Of a stretch of DNA of 64,000 nt, positions 48,801 to 60,800 are shown one piece after another. The stretch's first letter is position 1. The number at the start of each line of letters is the position of its first letter. Under the pieces are notes generated by a model, which was given only the letters and a program-made list of their open reading frames with translations, was not told the origin of the DNA and searched no databases. The stretch is from Trebouxia sp. TZW2008 (taxonomy: Eukaryota > Chlorophyta > Trebouxiophyceae > Trebouxiales > Trebouxiaceae), in NCBI GenBank assembly GCA_002118135.1, contig BDIU01000082.1, positions 186,001 to 250,000 on the forward strand. Reading direction: 5' to 3'. Both the position numbers and the translations under genes were made by a program.

Positions 48801-51800
48801 CGCAGAAAGCAGCACTTGAGCAGGCATGCAGCTTTTGTGTGACCAAATCTGTCTGGCAAAGTCTTCACATTCTACCAAAGCAGGAACAATTTCTGTAGGG
48901 CTGACAACAAGAGCCCAAGAGCAAGCCCAGCAGCATTTGATGACATACGCTGTGTCCACACACGCATGCTGTGTGCATGTGTGTGTGTGGAAGCGTCTCC
49001 TGTGCTTATTCTTCGTGCAGTTTCTGCTGACAGGAAAACATGCCGCTGTAGCAAGTAAGGATTGGGCAGCTCAAATAGCAAGCAACAGTCTTGAGCTTTG
49101 GCTCAGTGATGTTAGACAAATCCTAACACAACTGAATCAAAGCCCATGACTGTGACCTGCAACGCCCGCACTAGCCATAAGAACCCTGTTTCTGGTTGAC
49201 AGCGAGAGGTACAAGGCGCTAGCTGATTGAATACAGAGTGTCTGCTGCTCAGTTTCAGCGGATCTGCAGCTAAGAATCAGACAGTCTGTATTGAGGCAGC
49301 TAAAACCTGATGCACCACTCATGCACAGGTCCAAAGATACAGACAACTCTTTGACACAGCAGCATGTGCATGTGGCTGCATCAGTACACATGGTTCAGGT
49401 GACCGGTGTCAGCATGCGTATAGCCCAGGCTGAGCAGAGGGAGGTCATCTTTTATGCAACTCTAGGGCATGCATTTACGAACGGAGGACAAGACGTCCCA
49501 GCGAGGCAGGAGCTGAGGCGCCGGCAACAAGGGTCCTTGACACAGCAGCATGCGGAATGTGCAATAGATTGGCTGCCTGAGTTCAGATTGCCCGAGACTT
49601 AAGCTTCAGTGTATCTGTAGCAAAAGTTCAAGCAATCTGGACTGAGGCAGCTCACCCCTCATACAGCACTCATGTAGTTCACTGTGAATACAAGTCAAGT
49701 AGCAAGGCTGAAGCGCTGTGTCTGAGAATCAGGTGCTTGACACATGCAACATATGCATGAGGGATTGGCTGCCTAAGTACAGATAGGCCAGAACCTCAGC
49801 TTCAGCTTATCTGTAGCAAAGGTTCAAGCAATTTGTACTGAGGCAGCTCACCCCTCACACACCACTTGTGCATAGCTTTGCAAACACCCAACCATGCGCC
49901 TCAGTATGGCAGAGGTGCACTGCCTGAAAGAAGGGTCCTTGAGACAGCAGCATGCAGCAAGTGCACAGGAATTGGCTGCCTCAGTACAGACTGACCAAAA
50001 TCTGAGCTTCAGAGTGTCTGTAGCTCAGGGCAATCAGGCATCTTATATTGAGGCAGCTCATCCCTCATTCATTGCTCATGCGCAGCTTTATGAGTGCAGT
50101 ATAAGGCGTGTCAGCCAGTCAAGGGCGCAGTACTTCAGAAAGGGGTCCTTGACACAGCAGCCTGCTGCATGTGTACGAGAGATTGGCTGACTCTGTACAT
50201 ATGGTCCAGGTGTCCAGCTACAGCTTATCTGTAGCTCAAGTTCAAGCAATCTGTACTGAGGCAGCTCACGCCTCACACATCACTCATGCATAGCTTTGTA
50301 AAGACCCAACAAAGCGCCTCAGCAAGGCAGAAGTGCGCTGTCTGAGAGAGAGGCTCTTGACACAGCAGCATGCAGCATGGGCACAAGGGCTTAGCTGCCA
50401 AAGCACGGAGCGCCCCAAACCTCAGCTTCAGCATCTCTGTAGCTGAGATCCAGACACTTTGTACTGAGGCAGCTCACCCCTCACACATCACTTGTGCATA
50501 GCTTTGTAAACTCCCAACAAAGCGCCTCAATAAGGCAGAAGCACACTATTTGAGAGAAAGAGAGGCTCTTGACACAGCAGCATGTCGCAAGTGTACAAGG
50601 GATTGACTGCCTCAGCTTAAAGCGCCTGGACGTCAGCTTCAGTGTATCTGTAGCTTACATTCAGACGGTCTCAGCTGAGACAGCTCACCCCTCATACAGC
50701 ACTCATACGTAGCTTTGTGAGTACAGAATAAAGCATTTCAGCAAGGCAGAAGCTGGGTGTCTGACAAAGACGCCTTAACACAGCAGCATGCAGCATGTGC
50801 ACAAGGGCTTGGCTGCCCCAGAAGCACTGTCCGGGTGTCCAGCTTCAGCATGTCTGTAGCTGAAACTTGGACAAGCTGAATAGAGGCAGCCCACCCCTCG
50901 TACATCACTCATGCATAGCTCTGTGAGCACAAGACAAGCTGTTTCAGCAAGACAGAAGCGCAGCGGCTGATAGCATGGAAGGACAAGTCAAAGGGGTTTC
51001 AAATTGGGTCTGAAGACTCATGCGTTTTGCAGATGGTGTTTGTATTGAAATTCCTGAACACAGCAGTATACAACATGGGCAGAACTGTGTGCAGCCAAAA
51101 TGCCTGATGTTTGACCTCATAGTGTTTTTGTCAGGAGGAGTTGCTGCAAGCCAAAGCTAGACAAAGGCTGGTCAAGCAACACATGCTGAACAATGGCTGC
51201 AGGCATTCGCTAACGCATTTGTACTTGTGATGCCAAGAAGTGAGCAGCAATGTGCTGCAGAAGCTGCGGCTTTTGCTAGGAGTTGCTGCCGATGACGCTG
51301 CCTGGATGAGAACAGCTGCTGCAATGACATGCCTAGGAAAGCTGCTTCAAATCATCAAAAGCAAACAAGAATCTTGCTTTGCATGATTTGCAGCAGCTTT
51401 GATAGGCCGGCCCAAATTGCACCAGCTAGCCCATCATTGACTTTGCAAAATTCTGCAACAAGTTTCTGACAAAGTGCAGCAGAAAACAAGAAGCAACACT
51501 TGGCTCAAGGTGTGTAACCCAGAAATTGGTGCGCAGTAGTCCACAAAAGGGCGGAAGCTTCTGTTGCTAAAGTGTAGCCAGCAACAGCAAGCTTTCTGTG
51601 ACAGCAACCCAAGGATGCTTACCCTAAAACTTGGTAGGCAATGGTCTCCCGCATGTAGCTCTTCTCTCCTGGCTCATAGTACAGCCCGTTGGTCTTCACT
51701 GATGCCACTGATGGGTTTCCAACTTGGTACACAAAGTCCTGTATTGCACCAATGCTGTGTCAAGCACCTGAAGTGCTCACTTGCTACAGACTGTCAGGCC

Positions 51801-54800
51801 GACAATGCTCATGATGTGTCTTGGTACTGAGTGGTATGTCAGTTGAAGAAGTGCAGAGACCTGTTGCAGCTACAAAGCATCACAGGTTGTCAGGCTGACT
51901 CATGGCAGCTGTCATGTGATGCTGATTGTCTGCAGCAGGTCAGGGAGCATCTGTTGTCTGGCTTCAGGGCTATGCTTTTTCAGCACGTGCAACATTTGCT
52001 GTCTGATTGCAAAAGTGCTTGCTGCATTATGCAAATTAAAATGCAAATTACACTCCAGAAGTCCAAGGGTGAGAATTGTCGACAACAGCGTTGACTGCAG
52101 CCTGCAACTTCAGGCAACATCTTTAGGCTTTTGAGACCAACAAGATCTTCAGCAAAACAGCGCTTCAATGTATCAACAAGTGAGCATGCGCAGTTTGTGA
52201 AAGCAAGTCAGGAATGCAGTGGGGCTTACTGTGTCATCCAACTTCAGGTGCAACTTAGGCTTTGGAAAGCCAAGTGAGGAGACTCCTCGCCTTGAGGACG
52301 AAACGCCATCATAGAAGCGGCCCAAGAAGTATAGTGAGCAACCATTTGTGCCATTGACACTTACAGCCCCTGATGTGCTTGGGCAATACCTGCAATGCAG
52401 ACACATTTGAGCCTGTTTTGAGATATAGCATTGTAAGCGACTATTTGAGCTGTTCAAATCCACAGCCTCTGATGTACATGAGCAGTGGCTGCAATGCAAG
52501 AGTGGTCAAGCTTATGAACTTCCAATGAAAGCCCAGTTTCACAGATATGTAGTCAGCTTGATTCAGCAAAATTTGAAACAGTCACAGGCATGTAGTGTCA
52601 ATATGAGCAGGTTTAGTGGAGACTGTGGATGTCCAAATCATCTACCTGCCATAGCTAGGGTTCTGTGAATGCTGACTCCCGGTCGCGAGAGCTTAAACAG
52701 CAATACAGCTACTTGCCTGCTGTGAAGTTGCAGCTTTGCAGGGTCTGGCTGTTTGAGCTTAGCAGCTGTCATCAGACGACCACAATTCTGCAAAGCTGTC
52801 AAGACAGCAACTAGCAGCTGCAAAGCTGTACAATAACGGCACCAGACTTGCATGCTCCAGCATACTTTGAAGCAGCGTCACTCACTGTGCACAATACATG
52901 CTGGACCACGCGTGTGCATGAATGCATCCCTGAGACTAGCTTCTGAAGCATTGTGCACGGGACAGCAGCAATGCTGCGTATGACAGACGCTCAGCTGCCT
53001 GAAGCAAACGGGCGTCAGACCTTCAGAAAGCTAGACGCAGTGTCTTTTGCCAGGTGAGATGCATTGATGCCATTGTTTGCGCACGCATGATCACTTCCCA
53101 GCTTGAGGTTTTAATTGTGCCAGACAGAGGACAGCAGTGCTGCTCATGACAGACACTCAGCTGCTTGAAGCAAATGGGCGTCAGGCCTTCAGTAAGCTAG
53201 ACGCAGTGTCTTTTGCCAGGTGAGATGCTGTGATGCCATTGTTTGCTGTGCACAGAATCTCAGCTGCATGCATGATCACTTCACAGCCTAAGGCTTTGGT
53301 TGTGCCAGACAGAGGGCAGCAGCACTGTTGACGACGTCCACTCATCTTCCTGCTATCAGATGGTGGTAGTTGTGCCTTCAGGAAGCTAGACTCAACAGCT
53401 CTTGCCATGGCAGACGCCTGAGTGCTATGTTTGCTAATCATAGAAAGTTGGTTGCATGCAGAATTACTCTACAGCCTGAGGTTTGCCTCTGCAACATCAG
53501 GAACAGCAGCTGCTTTGTGATGCACGCTCGGCCGCCTGCAGACAGGTGGGTGTTGAGCCTTCAGCATTCTAGACTCAGAGCTGAGTGTAGGATGCCTGGG
53601 ATCTATCAGCCTCCTGGTAGCAGGCAGCGCAGCATTGCAATGAGCTGCTGCTGATGCTTGCAGTCCATCTTGCGGGAGTTGCAATAATTTTGCATGATTT
53701 TGCAATGCAGAATGCCATCCAGTTCCTGCAGGGGATCTGGCATGTTTTGAAATTGCCTCCTCACCTTGTCTGCAATTCAGACATGCACCTCTATTTACCT
53801 CGATATATGAGCATATACAAGGCACATATAGAAATTCATTGGCTTTTATGTATGCAATATTGATCATGGATTTTCAGATGCAGCAAATGGGCCCACATCA
53901 CTTTTTTGCTGTTTTGTGCAAAGTCTCAAACAAACTATGGGCGCCCACTCAATGGGTGCTCAAAACTTTGACCAGGCTTATCATTGTTTAGGAGAAGGGG
54001 CATCATGCGTGCCTGCTCTTGCGACCTGCTGACAATTGGAAGCTCTGCTTCACAACAATGTGAACAGGCAATACGAGCACATGACTGCTGGTCTCAACAT
54101 CTTGCCTGTGCCATCAGTTCTGCACAGGATAGTGATGAAACCCAACCAGTTGATTGCAACAGCACCATCAGCCTAGGTGCCCACAAGCTGTGCTTTTGCA
54201 TGTGCTGAACATACAGACAGGTCCCAGCCTCCTGTCTTGAGAGCCGAGCCGCAAGCTGTGAAGCGTTTATATATGCAGCCCATTGAGCATGCACGGCAAC
54301 ACATCAAGCACATTTTGGACAGCATCGCTAGTGTGCAGCAGGCTTTTTACTGGCAGCAACCAGATGTGCGTGTGTGGTCTTCGGCAAGTAACTGGGAGTC
54401 TAGTCTAGGCTAGTGTGTCTTCAGTGGCAGGCAGCTTTAAGTGTGTCATCAAACCATGTTGCTGCTGCTGCTGCTGCTGCTGCTGTATAGCCGATGCTTA
54501 TCAAACAGGAGCTGCCATGTAAGTACTGTGTCCAAGAAGGTAACCAAGACCAGCTGCACTTGTCAGCGACAGCATATATTTTGCCTCCCTTTGTGACCTG
54601 CTGACAGCTGGTCGTCACATGAAGAACATGTTTGTTCGACAGTATGTGCAGTCAGCATGAGCACAACGCTGCACATAATCAGTCAATGACCTCACTCTGC
54701 ATCGGAAAGCAGTGAAACCCAAGCCACATGATCTGAAGTCAGCATCAACGCCCACAGGCTGTGCTTTCTTGCTGTGCATACTCGACGGTGTCAATGCACA

Positions 54801-57800
54801 GGGTTTACTACCCAAAGGGTTTGTCCTGCAAGATTTTGGGTGGGACGACCCTGTGCATACAGCGCTTTGAGCAGACATAACCTGAAATCTGAGCACATCC
54901 TCAAAGCAGCACGTTCCAACAGCGTCCATGCCCACAAGCTACATGTGACATCTTGCTGTGCATACTCAACCATGTGCATGCACGGGGTCCACAACACAGA
55001 AGGTTTGTTCTGCAAGCCTTTGGATGTGACAACCCTGTGCATATGGCACATTGCGCACGCATAACCAGAAAGCAGCACGTCTCAACAGCATGCCTGCCCA
55101 CAAGCTGTATGTGACCTCTTGCTGTGCATACTCAATGCTATCAATGCACAGGATGTACTAACCCAAGGGTGTGCTCTGCGAGCCTTCGGATGTGACAACC
55201 CTGTGCATACGGCACCTTGAGCACACATATCCAGAGTTCAAGCACAGTCTCACAGCAGCACATCTTGACCCAGCAGGGACCCAGCTGGCAGCAATCAGAT
55301 TTGTCAGACTGCTGAACGCCAATGTTAAGCAGCTACCAGCAGGCATTACGCTGCGCAGCATCACAGGAGAAGTTGCTGTTGCTAAAACGCCTGTGAGGCA
55401 AAACTCTAGCCAGGTTGCAAGGTGGAACTAGCCATGCAACAAATCTCTGGCAGAAGACAGGCCAAAAAGTTCTGTTATAGATGAGAGTAGTCAGTCTACC
55501 TGGCAGAATGACATAGCAGAAATATAGCAAGGTTTCAAATGGTATTAATCTCCAGCATCAGAGCTCATTGTGAGTCTCCAACTGTCGCAGTTTTGACTGC
55601 CATGTCTATTATGCATCTGCCAATTTCAAAGGGGTAGCAGTTGCTTGCTCTCTGCCTGCTAGCATGCCATAACATGCTAGGTGCTTGCGTGTCCACACTG
55701 CTGGACTTCAATGCTCATTCAGCTCAACAGAGCTGCTGAAACATCAAAGCGCCACCAGATTTGTTGCGCAAGAATGAGCTCTGGAACTGAAAACAGCTGC
55801 AGATGCACACGCCCCTTGCATACTGAGCCAGAGCCATGGCACCATGCTGTGGCGCAGCTATTGTGGCACACACAGCCTGGCGCTGTTACAAGGGAAGGGT
55901 GATGGCAGAGCTAAGTGCTTACTCAACCACACTGCTGGACTTCAATGCTCATTCAGCTCAACAGATCTGCTGAGACATCAAAGTGCCGCCAGATCTGTTG
56001 CACACAATGAGCTCTGGAGTTGAGCACTGCTGCAGGTGCACACGCCCCTTGCATACTGAGCCAGAGCCATGGCACCATAATGAGGCGCAGCTATTGTGGC
56101 ACACACAATCAGATTTGCTACCCAGAATGAGCTGTAAAGTCGAGCACAGCGGCAGATGCACATGACCCCTTGCATGTTGAGCTAGAGCCATGGCACTGCA
56201 ATGAGGCCCAGCTATTGTGGCACACATCATCTGGCACTGTTACCAGGGAAGGGTGATGGCAGAGCTAAGTGCTTACTCAACCACACTGCTGGACTTCAAT
56301 GCTCATTCAGCTCAACAGACCTGCTGACACAGCAAAGCGCCGCCAGATTTGCTGCGCAAGAATGAGCTCTGGAGTTGAGCACAGCGGCAGATGCACACGG
56401 CCCCGTGCATGTTGAGCCAGAGCCATGGCACCATGTTGAGGCGCAGTTATTGTGGTATGTACAACCACCTCTGCTGCCCAGAATGAGCTTTGGAGTGGAG
56501 CACAGCCGCAGATGCACATGGCCCCCTGCATACTGAGCCAGAGCCATGGCACCATGGTGAGGCGCAGCTACTGTGGTATGTACAACCACATCTGCTGCCC
56601 AGAATGAGCTGTAAAGTTGAGCACAGCCGCAGATGCACGTGAACCTTTGCATATTGAGCCAGAGCCATGGCACCATGTTGAGGCGCAGTTATTGTGGCAC
56701 ACACAACCAGATCTGTTACCCAGAATGAGCTGTAAAATTGAAAAGCGGTCGGTGCACATGACCCCTTGCATGTTGAGCCAGAGCCATGGCACTGCAATGA
56801 GGCCCAGCTATCGTGGCACACATCATCTGGCACTGTTACCAGGGAAGGGTGATGGCAGAGCTAAGTGGTTACTCAACCACACTGCTGGACTTCAATGCTC
56901 ATTCAGCTCAACAGACCTGCTGACACAGCAAAGCGCCGACAGACTTGTTGCGCAAGAATGAGCTCTGGAGTTGAGCACAGCGGCAGATGCACACGGCCCC
57001 GTGCATGTTGAGCCAGAGCCATGGCACCATGTTGAGGCGCAGTTATTGTGGCACACACAACCTACTACTGATACGGTAAATTCTCCTTGTAAGGACACTT
57101 AATGTGAGGACACTCTCAAGTGAAGGACAATGCAATCGGAAACCAATGACTGCACTCTGACTGCCATCATACCTCTGAGTAAGAAACATTTGGTGGAAGG
57201 ACAATCTTCTTGGTAGCCAAAGCAGTCACATTTGGTGGAAGGACAGTCTTCTTGGTAGCCAAAGCAGTCGTTACCAAAAAAAGTTAATGTACATGATCAA
57301 GGTGTTTGCAGATGGGAACACTCACCACTCTAGGACTGGCAAGTTGCTGGAGCTTGAGGGATCATACACCACAGTGCCAAAGTACTGGGGCGCCTCCTTG
57401 CCTTTTGCTGTCTCTGGCTGCCTTGCTGTTGAGCCAGTCCCCATTGCCTGCATTGAATGTCCAGACTTGCTGATGACAGCACGTGCATATGATTATGGTC
57501 TGTTAGCATAAGCAAGAAAGAACGCAAGTCTGGCAGCCTGACTCTGCACAGCAGTTTCAGCCGCAGCAGGAACGAAAGCTCCTGTGACTTGTAATTCTGT
57601 GATTATTGAACCCATCATTTGAGTTCTACGCAGTTTACAGCACGGTTCTTGGTCAAGAACAGTGACGTCAGTTGACCAAGATAAACGCTCAAGAATGATT
57701 GCAGCACTGATTGCAAGAACCCCTTTTGCACTGTGTGATGCAGCAGGATTTGGAGCTTGCTGTGGTTACATACGCAGAAGCAGACAGATCGCAGATAGCA

Positions 57801-60800
57801 GTTGTAACTGAGAGTCAGATGTTGAGCAAAGGCAAAATGCATGGTCTCACCTGTAGGTACCACCGCACTAGGGCTCCAGTAGTAACAGCACTGGCTGGTA
57901 CAGAGGCAGAGTACTGATAGCCGCCTGAAAGTAGAACCAGTGGTTCAGCTGAGATACTTGCAGCATACGGTACTCAGCGTAAGTTTGCAGTGTTCAGTAG
58001 TTTTCAATATCTACTGCAGTGTGGATGGTCCGGTGTTTGTGTGAAGTATGAAGATTCAGACAGCATCTGATAGCGCAAGCATTTTGCACAAGCATCACAG
58101 CGTCAAGACTGTCCACAGACTCAAGAACTGCATGTTTCACAGCTTGCTGCAGCCAAATTTTACATTCTGGGGCAGTGACATACAGCTCGCCTGATGCGGG
58201 ATGAGCCTTTTCTCACCTGCTGTCACAGTCATTGGAATGGTAGCAGGGCTGCCATATGTACAGTGGCATACAGCTTGAATGCTATGCAATTTGTGTGATC
58301 TCACCTGCGGCTGCAGTCATGGGGATAGTGACAGGGCTGCCATAGTTCACCAAGTAAGTCAGCTGCACTGTGCCCACCGCAGCAGTATTGGGCAGCACAT
58401 ACGCAAGTATGGGTATTGCTTGCCCAGCTTGGGGTCTGGGGTCAGGGTTTACAGTCACACTGCACAGACACATTCAAATAGATTAAGAATGTGGCAGCAA
58501 ACAACAGCAACGTAGAAGGGCAACACATAGGCAGTTTTGGGAATTGCTGCACCAGCTTGGGGTCTGGGGTCAGGACTGCACATACACACACGCTTGGGCT
58601 TAGGATGTGGCACACTGTTATGTTGTGATAGCAGAGGACAGCAGTGCAAAGCATAGAGCAGCATCAGATGCAACAGGTCAGCACATTCTGCTGAATGCTG
58701 AAGAACTGCTGTGAATGTCATGAAGGGGCGTTGCATCTGAAGGTTGCTGATGCCATGCCATGCCATGCCATGCTATGCCTAGTTGTGGCACTATGGAGTA
58801 GCTGAAATGTCACTGCTTTGTATGCAGTCACATCTGACATGGTGATTGAACAACCATCACAGATAGCCTTCCATACTAGGTTCACGTATTTGATGGCAAT
58901 CGCGTGGCACACCACAGAGACCAATATGAAAAGCGATAGCTGCTGAGAGTTTGAGAGATACATCACAAACAAAACAGCAGTATCTTTTGGAAGCGGAAGC
59001 AACATCTACTGCCCACACTTCACCAAGATACACATGCGCTGCTGCTGTGCACAATAGTGGATCAGTAGATGAATGCTGTGCCATGCACCTTGCCCGTCCC
59101 AATCTTAATGCAGCAACTTTGAAAGGATCACGACAGCTGTGATATGGTGTCGTAATCCGCCAAACATGACTGTAGTAAGAGCAAGGCGCGCAAAATTTCG
59201 GGCAATTTTGATTTGCCCTATACTGCACAGCTGCTTGACGTAAACATTTTGCAGTAAGCGCCCATGCATGCTGCACTGAGTTGAGCGTTTGAGTGCAGTT
59301 GTTGTGCACTAGCCGCAATCCTCAGTTGGCGGCATGAGAAACGCCTGCTCTGCATGTGGTGTATATTTAAACCCTCAGCTCACAAGTCCACATGAGGAGC
59401 CAAATGCAGGGTGAATTGCGAGACTCACCCACTGATGCTGGCAGCAAGGGAGGTGCTGGGTCCTGAATTGGCCGCTTTGGGAGTTGCTTTGTCCAAGAAA
59501 CTGTAGGCTGAGCCAGTCAAGGGAGCCACAGTCTCGCTGGCTATGCCATATGACTGATCTGTTGTGGGTATGCTGCAGCCAGGCACACAGATTGTGAGAT
59601 GACAAGGTCAAGCGTCCACGGAGACATGCTCTGATGGGGTGTGGTGCATGTAGGTACATGAACCGCCAGATGGGACAGCTTGCGCAAATTTGGCAGTCAA
59701 AGGCGCCACAGTGTTGTGCTTATATGGCGCATGGTGGTCCACCTTTATGGCATATGACTGATCTACTGCGGGTCGCCTGGAAATAGGCACATAAGCGGTC
59801 AGAGGGCACAGTTTGGCAGTGTGCCCTGACATTCTGTCCATTGCATTGGAGCAATGTCAGATACGGAAATTCGGCATGACTCATGGCAATGCATTTCTGT
59901 CATGAGCTTGCAGCACAGCCAGATGTCAATACAATGCATGTGCAAATGCCTGAAGTCACGGTCGACAGCCTCTGCTAGGGCCTCAAATACTGAGTTGCAG
60001 TTGAAAATGATATCAAGGGCTTAGGACCACACACACCACACTGTCAGATTGTCTTTATAGCTGCACGCACGCAAAAGTAGCATGCCTTTGGTACTGCATC
60101 ACGCTGATGATGTGTGCCAATCAAAACAAAGCTGCCAAGTCACATTCACAGCTACAGATCAAGGGGAGTGCAACGCTGCAAGCAAAACCGCCCGACACTC
60201 AGAAATTGATGACAGTGGGATCCAGCAACTCAGGCAAGGTACCTTGGGTACTGCATAGCGCTGGCAATGTTGCCACTTGCATTGAGGAGCACTACACTTC
60301 CGCCATTCTTGCTCAAGGGAAGGATGGTCAGCAGATCACCGTTGTTTTGTGCTGCAGTGGTTTTGCCAGTGGTGTAGATCAAGATGTAGCCATTGGCAGG
60401 GATTGAGACCGAAGGGAACTGGAAAGTCTGGGAGGGGTTGCTGCTGGTCGTCAATGTGTAGCCCTGCAGAAAGCAGGTTCAAGAGCACAAACTGTAAGGA
60501 GCGCACAGGACGCTCCAAAAGGCATCTTGGAGGAACGGCATGCTGGCTATGAGTAACACTACAGGGGTGATGCCCACACAGGATTACTGGGCAGTTCCCG
60601 GGGCAAGGCATGCTAGCTATGAGTAGCCCTGCAGGACTGATGCATACATGGGTTATGGCAGCATGTGTCTTGGGAACAGAAATTGCTTGCCAGGTAGCAA
60701 GGTGCTGATTGCTCACACTGCCCTGCAGATGCCATTGGCAGACATGCAATTTCTGCCTGTCAAGAGTTGCACAGGTGAGGAATGGCATGGCTGTCAGTGG

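Noticed and set aside
38240..57060. CRISPR-like or transposon interpretation of the arrays
   Set aside because: Units are long, contiguous and lack unique spacers; no terminal repeats, transposase or reverse transcriptase are present.
55958..57098. Long overlapping minus-strand frames with repeated CHGSG-type peptides
   Set aside because: They are translations of the ~118-bp array; frames differ between monomers and no splice logic supports coding.
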